Of a stretch of 64,000 bases of DNA, positions 36,264 to 46,668 are shown piece by piece. A program made the translations under genes and the position numbers. Source of the stretch: Aspidapion aeneum. Its lineage: Eukaryota; Arthropoda; Insecta; Coleoptera; Brentidae. The DNA lies in the NCBI GenBank assembly GCA_963576565.1, contig OY755047.1, forward strand, positions 28,681,351 through 28,745,350, given 5' to 3'. Positions within the stretch are counted from its first letter, which is position 1. Every line of letters starts with the position of its first letter. Below the pieces are notes generated by a model, which was not told where the DNA came from, searched no databases, and saw nothing but the letters and a program-made list of their open reading frames with translations.

Positions 36264-37214
36264 GGTCTAATTACCCCTATCCCTATTATTACTATTATTT
36301 ACTTCCTTGTGTTTATTTATTATTTAGAACCAGGACCAGTACGCAACCCAACTAGAAAACCCCTAATCAATTATCCCCAAACACCCCTATACACGCCGCG
36401 AGCCACTGATTTTACACTTGCAAGGCTTGCTTTTGGATAAAATCTTCAGTTTTCTTCACCATCAGGTATTTATGTTAATAAGAGCCGTTGACAACTATGA
36501 CAATATGTAATTAGTAACTTTTAGGTAAAAAGGCTGTGGCTGTAAATTTTGTTAAATTTATATCCATGTGTTACAAAAAAAACTCCCAAAAATGATTTAT
36601 TTCAAAACCGATTTGATTGCATTGTCTTCTTCTTGTTTTGTCCAGTTTCCGGCCCCCTTTTGCTGTCATCATCCTATTATAATATGTAAAAGATGACCAC
36701 AGTGGTCAATAAAAACTTAACAAGTTGAGTGAGTTTCTGCGTCGGTACAGTCCTTCTTCTATTGTGACCTTTCTGCAGCCAGTTCTTCCATATTTAGGTA
36801 TTCTTGGCCTTAAATTCTCCTGAAAGTCATCTACATATCTCTCTCTTAGCTAGCCACACATACCATGTAGCAAAAAGCTATATTGGCTATAGGGAACACT
36901 GCTGAGAAAAAGAAAAACTAATTTAGCAGGTTTTCAGAAACATAAGTGTTTACCCCGATCTCAGCTAATCCCGGCCGGCGGGCGGTCCGAGAACAAACGA
37001 GCACGCGTTACGACATCGATATTGTATTTTCTTTTAAACCTGTGTAGTAGACAATGCATTAATTCATTCGACTCGGTATGCAGGCGGAGCAAGAATCGCA
37101 AAGGGATCAAAAGAATTTCCTTCTATCTCGTATATCTAAACACCCGCCAAATTTCTAGTTTTTCTCTTTTTAAGCAGGCTTTTCCATAGCCAGTATAGCT
37201 TTTTCCTACATGAT
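36264..37214. other. Non-coding flank of the Polinton
   Basis: No gene. A GC-rich patch lies at 36970-37020 (GGCCGGCGGGCGG). Nothing here continues into the right flank except the 6-bp target duplication. Confidence 0.5.
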
Positions 37215-37220
37215 ATTATT
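37215..37220. repeat. Polinton target site duplication, left
   Basis: ATTATT, directly before the element end AGTAGTGTAG. The identical six bases follow the right end at 37437+17000, that is 54437-54442. Six bases is the usual Polinton duplication length. Confidence 0.95.
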
Positions 37221-37570
37221 AGTAGTGTAGTAGTGGAGGTTCTATATATATTGGTAACATGCCATCCAGTTCTGTCTGTCTGTATGTCTGTCTGTCTGTT
37301 GCTGAAGAAGTGAACTTGGTATGACCTTGGGACTAAAAGAAGTGTGTAAGAAGTTGTGAGCAATGACGTAACAACCAGAGGCTGTTGAAAGGCCCTATTG
37401 GTCAATGAGTTAGGTGCCAATGCGCGACTAGGTAAAATGGTGTGTTTTTTTAGTTTGAGCTTCACTAGGTTAAGGCGTCTAGGTAAGTCTTAATGTGAAA
37501 AAGGCCTTAGGTAATTGTTGGTTAAAAAATAAAATAATTTCTAAAAATATTTGTTAAAATTAATCGGGAT
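37221..37570 (+). repeat. Polinton terminal inverted repeat, left
   Basis: 350 bp, from AGTAGTGTAGTAGTGG to ATTAATCGGGAT. It contains a GTCT tetranucleotide run (about 37280-37300). It differs from the right copy at only a few places, for example around 37434 and 37475 and in an A/T run near 37527. A 27-bp piece (37521-37547) is repeated just inside at 37592-37618. Confidence 0.95.
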
Positions 37571-37825
37571 AGCCTGTTATTTTCTCTGTGTGTTAAAAAA
37601 TAAAATAATTTCTAAAAAAATGATTGCACGAGTATCTTGTTGGATAACCTTAGTGACCCCACACATGTTCTTATTTTATCTCATTAGCAAAAATATGATG
37701 CAACTTTTATAATAATTTTGTATACTGGGAGATGTTTATAGTTTATAGTAAGCATTTTTGATTGATATGATACATTTTTTCAAAATAAATTTTATATAAA
37801 ATGAGTCAAAAAAGAGGATAGGGTA

Positions 37826-38501
37826 TCAAAGAAAAGCAATAAGTGATTTATTAAATAATATTTGGTAAGTCTTTTTATTAAAATAAAAATTAGTCAAACT
37901 TGATGTTATAATTATATTTCTGTTGAAAAATTCTGCATGCCAATTTTCTTGTTTCTGGGTATTTGATTGCAGATCCAATAAACAAAATTTGCATATCCGA
38001 AAGTTGTTTGGTACTTGTGCACGACACAGGATACATGTCTTTTGGATCTGAAAAAATAAGAAAATATACTTCAAATATTTTATTTTTAATTTATTTAATT
38101 TTAAACATATATTAACGAGGAGAAGGAGATATTTGCTCATAGCAAAATAGGTCTTGTTCACCTCTTACTGTGTAATATTTTTCTATGTTCTTATGATGTT
38201 CAATTGATTTCTTGCAAAAACAAAACATTTGCTTACAACTAGAACAAAGCCTAGTGCCAATATTGCAATGTGAATAGTTTTGACAGAAACAAACGTTTCT
38301 TTTACAGTAAACACATACATTTTTACTACTACTACTGCTATCCATCTGGTCCAGAAATCCAAGTTGCTTGGTTGTCACACATTCTGCAGTCTTTTTTATG
38401 TTATTTTTCTTCTGCCATCCTTGTGGTGATGTTTTATTTGTAGCTTGATAAATTTCTAGGTTGTCTTTTTCTGTTTTTTGATGTGATGATTTCTTGTTCA
38501 T
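37826..38501 (-). CDS. Cys-rich zinc-ribbon protein (spliced), unknown role
   Basis: Two coding exons, 38169-38501 and 37826-38047, joined across a 121-bp intron with a GTAAGA donor and TTTTTTCAG acceptor in phase 0. The product is about 184 residues. The start ATG at 38501 (ACAATGAAC) lies downstream of a further acceptor (TATTTCAG at 38526). A GTAAGT donor at 38627 suggests a 5' UTR intron. Exon 1 ends in a Cys cluster with CVYCKRNVCFC and CSSCKQMFCFC. Exon 2 adds CILCRAQ and CKFCLLDL. The five or so CxxC pairs suggest structural zinc ribbons that may bind nucleic acid or protein. I do not recognise the family. Reading exon 1 through into the intron would add only a short tail and lose the last two CxxC pairs. 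Confidence 0.7.
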
Positions 38502-38714
38502 TGTGGTGGTGGTATCTCGGTTAGACTGAAATAACAATTAAAAGGTAAGTATAATTTTTTTACAGATTTTTTATTTATCATTTTTTTTCTTCTAGGTGTT
38601 AATTTTTTTTTTAGGTTGTTTACTTACCTAGTTTAATGAGTTCCTAGACACACAGTGTCCGATGTCTGAACAAGTTGAGAGGATTCTGTAGACTAGTTTA
38701 AATTTAAGATTTAT

Positions 38715-41700
38715 TTAAGTTATTGGATAGCCCCATGGTGCTGTGTTGGTGGAGTGGGGTAATAGTTGACGTTTATCGTCAAAAGGACTTAAAGCAATCT
38801 TTTTTTGTTTGATTGTGTACACTTCGTGTTTGTGAGATCGGATCATGGTTTGAGAGATATCTGTGATTTTATTTTTAAAAAGGCACTCAAGATAGTCATT
38901 AAATGTAATTTTTCTAAGTGAAGCCTTTTTTACACCCTTTGCCCTTTTACTAATATTTAAATTTAAACATTGTTCCTGAACCTCTGTTAATGAAAGACCT
39001 TTCTGCTCAAGTTTAGTTTGAAGATTTTGCAAATCGCTCTTATTTTCCAAAATCTTCACACTATACATTTTAGACCGTAATCCTACAAACTCTGTCATTA
39101 TAGCACCATTATTTTCATCTTTCATGAGCCCCAAAACTTTTTTATTTTTTAATGGCATGTTAAAAATATTGTCTCGTGGGTAGTCAGATGTGTCAAATTT
39201 GTCAATGTCAGTTTTCATATGTTTGTATATATCATCAACATGTAGGTTATAAATTAAACTGTCTGTATCCGTATATAGCAAAAGGGCTTTATCTCCAAAG
39301 TTCGTTTTAATATAGTTATAGTGAAATTCATAAAGAAAAGTTTTTGACAAGTCCAAAATTGTAAATCCTACATATATGGGCTTATTGAAAATAATGTTGT
39401 TTCTAGACATTTCAATAATAACCATATCTTTATCAAATATGGTTAAACTATGAAAAGTAGGTTTTGAAATATAGAATTGCGCACCAAAACGACCCGACCA
39501 TCGAGTTACCAACTTAACATCCTTATATTTTCGAACATTCTCCATAGTCTTGCCAAATACTGAATTAATCATCAATTTGTAAAAGTTTTTCTCAAATTCA
39601 TTTTTACTTTGCTGACGCATATGGATGTTTAATTCAATATAGGGTTTCAACCATTGAGACTGTTTAAATTTAAGGACTCTATGAATTTTTCTAATTTTTA
39701 AACCCAAACCAAGGACCTGTTTTAAGTTACGATAATGGATGATATATCGCTCTTTATTGTAAAGTGTAGTCATCAGTTTGGGTAGCTTACTTTTTGAGTT
39801 GGGTGGCACTCGATGTTCAGGGCAGACAGGAAGGTCTTTATGTATTTCAAATAGGTTAGCAGGGTATGAAATGTCTGCTTCAAAAATGTACCCTATGGGA
39901 CTATCATCTGAAATATTACATATATCCTCCTCAGTGAATGAATTGTTATGAACCCATTCAAAACCACCATAGGGCAATGGTAGAGTCATAGCTGTGCCAT
40001 AAAGTGAATTAACATCATAGTACATTAAATATGATGTTTCCTTATTGGGGTTGTATGACTCTCCCATGTACCTATTGTTGGCTTTGGCATATCTGTTTGA
40101 ACACTGTGAAACTCCACCTCTTATACCTCTTTCTATAAACATGATTATATCAACATCAGTCAAAAGTTGTAGCTCTATTTTACACTGTTTAAGCATGGCT
40201 GAAAAGGCCAATCCTGGACTGGTAAAATAATGAAGCGGATCAAGTTTATAGGTGGAGAGACAGATGTCACGGAACGAGCTCATTATTTCAGATAACAAAA
40301 TTACATCAATTTTCATGTAAAAAAGCGCATATTCCAAAAGCGAATTAATATTAAAGGTATTCCAAATTGTTTGTGCCCTTTTGTATTCATCATTTGAAAC
40401 ACCTTTTCCTTCCAAAGTACTATAAAATGCGTCTTTAGGAGGAAGAACAGTTTCATATAGCTTTTCCCAAGAATCGAGATACTCATAGGGCAGGACACCC
40501 TTACGAGTAACTAAATTAAATTTTTCCTCTTCCTTGTAAAAACTTTTTAAAATTGTCTTTTTGGAATCATCTAAATATGAAGCTAGTTTGTCCAACGCGG
40601 AAGGCATAAACCGAAAAGAATCAATAAAACGAAAATTTACTTTGGTGCCTTCAATGTATTTAGTAAACGAAATATATTTTTCCTTGTTTACAGGGAGAAG
40701 TTGAATTCTACCCTCTACCTCCTTTGCTAAAGATTTTATAAGGAAATGGCTATCATAACCAGAAAGGTTGTGGAATACTACAGGAACACTGTGTGAATCA
40801 TTAAAATTTAAATTACAACCCGGATGAGCTGCTCCCCTATATTTTCCCGTCAAGTGACAATGATCTAAATGTTTTCTGTCTCCCTCTTGAAAAGCCTTCT
40901 CACAGATATGACAATGGGTTGCATTATTAAAATCAAACTTTTCCAGTGTGTTTAACGGTTTTAAAGGAACAATATTTGAAAAAATGTTACTCAACTTTTC
41001 TGCTATTCTTTTCAGCTCATGAGTAAAACGTGAAATGCAATCATTTCCTACAATTTGATGATAATAGGAGAGCGAGTTATCATATGAACATTTCACATAA
41101 TACCCAATCGCAAAAGGAATATGGTGTTGAATTCTTTGTGTATTCGATGGTGATGATGCACTTTTATCATCGTTGTCAATTTTTTCCAACAAACTTTCTA
41201 AATCAGCAAAAATTGTAAAAGGCACTTGCTCTTTATTTTTAAATTCTGTAAATTTCAAAATGTCGTCATTTTTCTTTGGTAGAGTTAGTTTGGTAAAATT
41301 TAAATTTTTACAATCTAAATAATGCTTTTGCAGCACTGCCTCAGAAACAAACCAATTTAAACATCTGTCACATACCCATTTTTTATGATTTTGTCTACCC
41401 ACCTGACTTGATATAAGACGTGAAATATTTTTTATTAGGGCAAAGTGATAGATCCTTTTATTGGGTTGGAGAATTTCAAAATCTTCAGAATCTATATGCA
41501 TCTCATTTTCACTATCAACTACATCATCATCATCACCACACGATAAAATAAGTAAATTAATTCGTTTGGAAAAATCTGATTTGCTTAAACAGATAGGTAG
41601 GATTTCATTCTTTTCAACTCCAAAAACATTTATTGATAAATTATTAAGTTTCTCAAATTTTGAAATGTCTTTTAGTCGTATAGGAAATTCCAAACCTTCA

Positions 41701-42569
41701 TAATTCAGTCCCACCTGACTAAAATGAGGGTACGAGTAAGTTATATTGCTATTATGAGCAGCAGGGTGTAAAGCAGCCACAATAGACCAAAGAAAACAAT
41801 AATTATCTTTATTTTGAATATTGATCACCCCCTTGGTGTTTTTAATCCACTGCGGTGACTCAACATAAGTTGAATCACCACAGTTGATTGGGGTGTGTTT
41901 ATTAATATTAACCTTAAGATGGAGAATTTCATACAGAGCCCAACCAGAATCTCGCTCTTGAAAATCCTCCATCTTGGTTAATATTTTTTGAGAAACATTT
42001 TCCTCATACCATTTTTTTAAATTTGTTGTTTGGTCTATTATACTGTTTCTCGTAGAAAAAGCCTTCACATCAGTTTGCGTAGTACCTTCATGTAATTTAA
42101 TAAAATTCCCCGAAAAAATGACATTAACTTTTAAAATTGAATGTTTAAGTGACTTTTTAATTTGACTTGAAAAACTCTTGAATGCCTTTTTAAAGAAAAT
42201 CTTAGGGTCTTTAATGGTAAAATTAGTGATAATACCTGTTGTAATTCTACCACCAAAGCACGTTTCAACATCTTCCCAAACCAAATTTTTTTTGACCGAC
42301 CTCACCCTATTAGTTTTGCCAAAATGAATTCTTTTTTTATTTTTTAGTAATATTAAATAATGTTTTAAAAGTGCCAAATTCGATTCTAATTTAGAAAAGT
42401 TTTGTACACAATCAAGTTTATTTTTTACAGAACTTTTTACGGTTGAAATTAAATTTAGAAGAAAAACTATCCAATAATTAAATTCCTCTCTTGTTTTCAC
42501 CAGTCTACTCACCTGTTCAACCTTTTTTACAGACTCAGACACCAACACATCAAAACTTTGGGAACTCAT
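38715..42569 (-). CDS. Protein-primed family B DNA polymerase (Polinton pPolB)
   Basis: 1284 residues from the ATG at 42569 (GAAAAAATGAGT); numbering here counts 14 extra codons upstream. The 3'-5' exonuclease shows FADLE (470/472), [10 protein letters not shown] (620) and YMKID (769). The polymerase shows motif [10 protein letters not shown] (866), motif [11 protein letters not shown] (about 1012) and motif C YTDTDS (1114/1116). Between the exonuclease motifs sits a zinc/HNH-like insert (Cys567, Cys570, HLDHCH, Cys599). Upstream is a C2H2-like finger (Cys414, Cys417, His430, Cys434). Before that lies a 120-residue region with DNYCFLW (Cys272) and YHFALIK (His389). The enzyme copies the element's DNA from a protein primer. 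AATAAA overlaps the stop. It is long for the family because of the N-terminal part. No break is seen. Confidence 0.97.
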   Translation of the reverse strand: MSSQSFDVLVSESVKKVEQVSRLVKTREEFNYWIVFLLNLISTVKSSVKNKLDCVQNFSKLESNLALLKHYLILLKNKKRIHFGKTNRVRSVKKNLVWEDVETCFGGRITTGIITNFTIKDPKIFFKKAFKSFSSQIKKSLKHSILKVNVIFSGNFIKLHEGTTQTDVKAFSTRNSIIDQTTNLKKWYEENVSQKILTKMEDFQERDSGWALYEILHLKVNINKHTPINCGDSTYVESPQWIKNTKGVINIQNKDNYCFLWSIVAALHPAAHNSNITYSYPHFSQVGLNYEGLEFPIRLKDISKFEKLNNLSINVFGVEKNEILPICLSKSDFSKRINLLILSCGDDDDVVDSENEMHIDSEDFEILQPNKRIYHFALIKNISRLISSQVGRQNHKKWVCDRCLNWFVSEAVLQKHYLDCKNLNFTKLTLPKKNDDILKFTEFKNKEQVPFTIFADLESLLEKIDNDDKSASSPSNTQRIQHHIPFAIGYYVKCSYDNSLSYYHQIVGNDCISRFTHELKRIAEKLSNIFSNIVPLKPLNTLEKFDFNNATHCHICEKAFQEGDRKHLDHCHLTGKYRGAAHPGCNLNFNDSHSVPVVFHNLSGYDSHFLIKSLAKEVEGRIQLLPVNKEKYISFTKYIEGTKVNFRFIDSFRFMPSALDKLASYLDDSKKTILKSFYKEEEKFNLVTRKGVLPYEYLDSWEKLYETVLPPKDAFYSTLEGKGVSNDEYKRAQTIWNTFNINSLLEYALFYMKIDVILLSEIMSSFRDICLSTYKLDPLHYFTSPGLAFSAMLKQCKIELQLLTDVDIIMFIERGIRGGVSQCSNRYAKANNRYMGESYNPNKETSYLMYYDVNSLYGTAMTLPLPYGGFEWVHNNSFTEEDICNISDDSPIGYIFEADISYPANLFEIHKDLPVCPEHRVPPNSKSKLPKLMTTLYNKERYIIHYRNLKQVLGLGLKIRKIHRVLKFKQSQWLKPYIELNIHMRQQSKNEFEKNFYKLMINSVFGKTMENVRKYKDVKLVTRWSGRFGAQFYISKPTFHSLTIFDKDMVIIEMSRNNIIFNKPIYVGFTILDLSKTFLYEFHYNYIKTNFGDKALLLYTDTDSLIYNLHVDDIYKHMKTDIDKFDTSDYPRDNIFNMPLKNKKVLGLMKDENNGAIMTEFVGLRSKMYSVKILENKSDLQNLQTKLEQKGLSLTEVQEQCLNLNISKRAKGVKKASLRKITFNDYLECLFKNKITDISQTMIRSHKHEVYTIKQKKIALSPFDDKRQLLPHSTNTAPWGYPIT

Positions 42570-43763
42570 TTTTTCTATAATATTCAACTGTGCAAGATAT
42601 GTTATGAACAACGGTCTTTGTCAGAATGAATTCATACGTTGTCAAAATATAATTAAATATTGGTTTGATAAGAAAGTTCTTCTTGAATACGAGGGAAATT
42701 TTTTAAGTAACAAATGTAAGAAAGCATAGCACATGTTGCCAGATTCACAATAACCTAACTTTTTTAACAGTTGGATGGTATTGATTGTGCATAGAATTGC
42801 TGTCAAAAGTGTCAAAAAGACATTTGAGTTTAGTTTTAAACGCTTGGAATTTAGTTTGCAAAACTTTTCATTTTCACTTGTATAGTTAAAGCCTGGAAAA
42901 TTCCATAACAAACACATGACTGACGTATGATTTAATACAATGTAACCAACGCCACTAGTCTGTAAAAATGAACCTTTTTTTTATTCAAATCAAAACATAA
43001 TGTTTAGTAAATTTTATAAAAATGTATTATTTAGCAAAAATGTGTTTTTTATATTTAAACTAAAATATATTGGTCAGCACTTTTTAGGTGTAGTCATAGG
43101 CGACGCTACTTTAATATTGTATATATATTTAATTAATTTAAACCAACAAAAATAATTTGACTGCTTTAAAAGTCACGTGATATGTCAAAATAGTAAAATA
43201 TGACAGTTTGTAACCTAAAATTCAATATATTAGGGACTTATTGTAATAAAGCTTAGATTTATTAGTGTCTGTCTTTATTTAAAAAAAAAACAAATGACTA
43301 TATTTTTCAATTCGACTTTAGTATGTCAATTTTGAGAGATCAGTTGTTAGTTTTCTATATAATACTGTCACAATACGACCAAGCAGTATTAAATCCATTT
43401 ATTGTAATAAGTCCCTATTACAGACCGATTCATCATTTTTGAAACAACTTTTGACAGTTATCAGCTGTTTCCCATAACAAATAGCATAGGCCAACAAAAA
43501 ACTTGCAAAAAGTTGTACTAAAATGTAAAGGATGCAGCTAGTCTATAGAAGTATCGCTGTCATCTTGGTTATAAGAAAAACTATCTCCCCACACCAAAAT
43601 TTTAACTAATGATACGCCTATGGATAAGTGAAAACATGGTTTAGATAAGTGGCCAAAGTAGTGCTATGTCAGCTAAAAATTGGTTATATATACCAAAAAT
43701 TTTGAACTAGAAATCATCTGAAACAGTTTATTAACATATAATAAAAAAAATAATAAAATAAAA
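42570..43763. other. Polinton intergenic gap with divergent promoters
   Basis: 1.2 kb between PolB (leftward) and the spliced gene at 43764 (rightward). It holds the MITE at 43233-43415. A minus-strand 91-codon frame (42642-42917) has one hydrophobic stretch and no recognisable domain. It lies where the PolB 5' leader should be, so I do not call it a gene. Confidence 0.6.
43233..43415. mobile_element. TA-inserting MITE, copy 3 (nested in Polinton)
   Basis: 183 bp. The ends are GGGACTTATTGTAATAAA and its complement, flanked by TA on each side. It holds the family core GTATGTCAATTTTGAGAGATC near 43320. It has jumped into the intergenic gap of the Polinton without touching a coding frame. Confidence 0.85.
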
Positions 43764-44567
43764 ATGGCAAACAAACCATCGACTTTGATTGTGTATTCAT
43801 TAGATCGCATTAACTGTCCACCGAAAATGGTCTATGTGTGTGTAAAGAATTTGTTCAGGTAAGTTTTGTTATTTTTTGTTAAAACTTTAACTTATAAAAA
43901 AAAACAAAAAATATATATTATTTTTTAATATATTTTTTATTTTTTAATATATTTTATATATATACGGTTTTTTTTGTTAAGAGATTTGTTGTTTTTTAAT
44001 AAACTTCAGAAGAGATTTATTTTTGATACATTTTGATATAGGTAGTTTTATAACAAATTTTTTTAAATATTTTAAAGTTAACAGGACCTATTATTTTATA
44101 TTATGCTTTTGATGTGCTTTTATTTTACTTATTATATTAGGTTATTAATTTTTTTTATTGTTCTTGCTTTCAGCTATGGAGTGGAACGAATCGAAATGAA
44201 GGGAGAAAAAGTATTTGTGAAGTTGTCATACACCTCAAAACAGGAGACATTAATTCAAAAGTTTGCTAGATTGCCTGTGAAATTCTATAAGATACAGGCA
44301 GATGATGAGGAGGAGTATTTATTATTAGAACAGGCAAGCAAAAAATATGGGATAAATTTACATCAGGATGGGTCTGAAACCATGCTTCCTCCTCCTCCGC
44401 CGCCTGTTGCAGCAGCTGTTGGGAAGAAGATGACTTCACCTAGAAGAAAAAGAGCGATGGCGACCACATCATCATCATCATCATCCATCAATGAGATGGA
44501 TATATTATCACAGGCGATTTCATTGGTGGATGATGATGTTCACTTTGAGGAGTCACAAAAGTGGTAA
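43764..44567 (+). CDS. Spliced small Polinton protein, unknown role
   Basis: Exon 1 is 43764-43858, from AAAATGGCAAAC to the donor CAG|GTAAGT. Exon 2 is 44174-44567, after TTGCTTTCAG. The 315-bp intron splits a codon after its second base and the joined frame is open, giving about 162 residues. The first 85 residues look globular, with VKLSYTSKQETLIQKFARLP and DDEEEYLLLEQASKKYGI. A linker of seven prolines, a basic patch (SPRRKR) and a serine run follow, then an acidic tail. An unspliced frame from 44103 would read intron sequence as a hydrophobic leader, which I consider misleading. AATAAA repeats at 44604-44622 serve this gene and possibly the convergent one. Family not recognised. Confidence 0.75.
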
Positions 44568-44625
44568 TTTTAGTTAGAGTATTAGTTAAAGGATGTATAA
44601 TATAAATAAATAAATAAATAAAGGG

Positions 44626-45120
44626 TTAAAACTGAATATGCTTTTTATTTAAATACCATCTATTTAACAAAATTACATTTTCTCTAGCACAATTTAAATA
44701 ATTATTATTATGCATTTCACAGTGAAACTTATCATTACAATAATTTTTTAATTTTTTAATATTGGGACATCCCAAGTCATATAAATCTACAACATTATTA
44801 TTAACTAAATTACATAACCAAACTTTTTTTTCATTTCCTTTTACAAACACAGTTTCATTTTGAATTAAATCCTTAATAAATAAAGCGAGGTTTTCAAATG
44901 GTAAATAACTAAAATCAAAAGTGTCCCAATTTATACCATGAAGTTTGTTTGTATTCCATTCAGCTTGATGTTTAAAGTCTTGATGTAACCAGATGGACTT
45001 CATAGGTAAATTAACGATATGGTGCCGAACTTCATTAGTATGGGTGTTTAATATAGCTATTTCCTTACATATAAATTCAGTGTCTTTGTACTGGAAACCT
45101 TGCACATCCAAAATAAACAT
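44626..45120 (-). CDS. Conserved-looking Polinton protein, unknown role (164 aa)
   Basis: Starts MFILDVQGFQ and contains FICKEIAIL, WNTNKLHGINWDTF, ETVFVKGNEKKVWL, LGCPNIKKL and a final Cys/His group (CNDKFHCEMH, NCAREN). The acidic residue in the first strand (LDVQG) and the HGINW and KG motifs recall a nuclease-like fold, but I cannot show this. It reminds me of small proteins often found beside the capsid gene in insect Polintons. It begins 10 bases after the capsid stop in the same direction, so the two may be co-expressed. It converges with the spliced gene at 44567. Confidence 0.8.
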   Translation of the reverse strand: MFILDVQGFQYKDTEFICKEIAILNTHTNEVRHHIVNLPMKSIWLHQDFKHQAEWNTNKLHGINWDTFDFSYLPFENLALFIKDLIQNETVFVKGNEKKVWLCNLVNNNVVDLYDLGCPNIKKLKNYCNDKFHCEMHNNNYLNCARENVILLNRWYLNKKHIQF

Positions 45121-45130
45121 TTTTTTTTCT

Positions 45131-46354
45131 TTAAACTACCCTTACGGTACTGGTTAGAGGGTTGTATTTCACAAGTCGATCGTGCAATATTAAACAGTAG
45201 GCTATAGTTTTATCAGGTACAGCTTTTTTCGTTTCAAACTCAATTCTAATGTCAACTGCACCACCTTTGAGCACGTCTTCACTCTGTCGAGAGCAGTCGA
45301 TAACTACCAGTGGAGCATCATTTTTAAAGCTTATCGGGTGAAAGCAAGGTTCGCTTTGATCGTGGTAATAATAGGATTTTTGAAACTGGGCATACATTTC
45401 ATATAGAATAGCATACTGATTGTTATCAAAATCCAAATTTAAGTTATCATATGGAAAAACTTCAGAGTTTAAATAAACTTTTAGGTTCGTTAATGATAAG
45501 TGGTCAAAACGGCTCATATTTTTACTAAACAAGTTTTTTCTATCTGTCTGAAATCCAATAATAATGAAACGTGGTGTCTCCAGTTGATTTGAAGTTTTCA
45601 CTGCCCATGTGTGATTAGTTGTAGTTTGAAGTTGTGGATACTCATGCAATTCCCAACTTCGAAAACTAATATTGAGATCTCTGTTACCCTCTAAATACTT
45701 GTAAAGGCGCAATTTTTCATCATCTGACACTCTAACATGTGGAATTTTCCAATGAACTTTATTTAACACCACCTTATATTTTTCTTTTTTATCCTCAGTT
45801 TCAATTAAAGCGTTTAAATCGGAATTGCTGCGAATCAACACAAGTTCTTGTCGTACATTTAAAATAATCTTGTGATGGTCCTCAAATACCCCCATAAGGG
45901 TTTTTAGGGGTAAACATATATTGAAATTACCGGAACCATCTAATATAGGTGGATTTTCTTTAAGTGTCCAACCAGCATTTTGAAGGGTGTTACCATCACT
46001 TTCCTTGAATGAGCAGTAACCTTTTATTGTTGATGTAATCCCAGGATTTCTAACACGGTCCACAATCACCCCTCCTAACTCATAACGAATTTCATCAAAT
46101 AAATGTGCTAAACCATTGTTTGCAAAGTGCACATTAGTGCTGGCAGTATTGTCATCTTTCAGTACTTTTCCTTCAAGGTAAAGAACACTTTGACTAGGCA
46201 GGGTATAGATGTCTTGAGTTTGTATCGGAATTCGAATTTCATCATTGTTGTTTAAGGTGGTTGAAGCATATGGTTGATGAGTGTGTAGTTGGTAACTCAC
46301 AATCGAATTATCATAGAGCACGTTTTCACCCACTCTTAGAATGTTACGACTCAT
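45131..46354 (-). CDS. Major capsid protein, double jelly-roll (Polinton MCP)
   Basis: 407 residues from the ATG at 46354 (AAAAAAATGAGT). It is all beta in appearance. It has the typical early HLFDEIRYELGGVIVDRVRN stretch, a mid WKIPHVRVSDDEKLRLYKYL and a late PLVVIDCSRQSEDVLKGGAVDIRIEFE run that ends in the second jelly roll. Size and order fit Polinton major capsid proteins, which form hexon-like trimers of an icosahedral shell. It lies in a leftward late block with penton, protease and core genes. No break is seen. Assignment rests on pattern memory, not on a search. Confidence 0.88.
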   Translation of the reverse strand: MSRNILRVGENVLYDNSIVSYQLHTHQPYASTTLNNNDEIRIPIQTQDIYTLPSQSVLYLEGKVLKDDNTASTNVHFANNGLAHLFDEIRYELGGVIVDRVRNPGITSTIKGYCSFKESDGNTLQNAGWTLKENPPILDGSGNFNICLPLKTLMGVFEDHHKIILNVRQELVLIRSNSDLNALIETEDKKEKYKVVLNKVHWKIPHVRVSDDEKLRLYKYLEGNRDLNISFRSWELHEYPQLQTTTNHTWAVKTSNQLETPRFIIIGFQTDRKNLFSKNMSRFDHLSLTNLKVYLNSEVFPYDNLNLDFDNNQYAILYEMYAQFQKSYYYHDQSEPCFHPISFKNDAPLVVIDCSRQSEDVLKGGAVDIRIEFETKKAVPDKTIAYCLILHDRLVKYNPLTSTVRVV

Positions 46355-46471
46355 TTTTTTCAAAACACTTTAAACTACACCACACTGAAAAAAATATTCT
46401 TCTTATACCACAACTGACACGTACTTTTAAATTATACCAAAATTTCCTAAGTCTTTTGCCTATGATGGTAG

Positions 46472-46666
46472 TTATTGTCCTTTTAGTTTAAATCCTAAAT
46501 ATACTAAAAAAGCTCTATTTTCAGGTGTTAGCTCTTTGACTAGCTGTTTATTACTAAATGGTTGTACACTATCAATCTTCTTCTTATAAATTTTATTACT
46601 TTCCTCTAAGGCGGTAATTTCTTCATAAGGAATACCAAAAGTATTATAATTATACAAAAACACCAT
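46472..46666 (-). CDS. Small Polinton protein between capsid genes (64 aa)
   Basis: Starts MVFLYNYNTFGIPYEEITAL and ends LTPENRAFLVYLGFKLKGQ. The ATG has A at -3. It begins 3 bases after the stop of the minor capsid gene and lies in the same direction. The LTPENRAFL..LG end recalls short proteins encoded next to penton genes in other Polintons. Role unknown; a virion component is a fair guess from position. Confidence 0.7.
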   Translation of the reverse strand: MVFLYNYNTFGIPYEEITALEESNKIYKKKIDSVQPFSNKQLVKELTPENRAFLVYLGFKLKGQ

Positions 46667-46668
46667 TT

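Noticed and set aside
37280..37300. GTCT run in the Polinton ends as a CRISPR-like or regulatory array
   Set aside because: It is a short tetranucleotide run without spacers, and slippage explains it.
37136..37465. Open frame of 109 codons across the left Polinton terminus, with a twin at 54192-54491
   Set aside because: The shared part is simply the terminal repeat read outward. The two frames diverge as soon as they enter host DNA, and there is no domain.
42642..42917. 91-codon minus-strand frame upstream of PolB
   Set aside because: No recognisable domain. It occupies the likely PolB leader, and the only notable trait is a hydrophobic stretch that AT-rich DNA gives by chance.
44103..44173. 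Hydrophobic leader of the unspliced frame before 44174
   Set aside because: It is intron sequence ending in a strong TTGCTTTCAG acceptor. Exon 1 at 43764 explains the true N-terminus.
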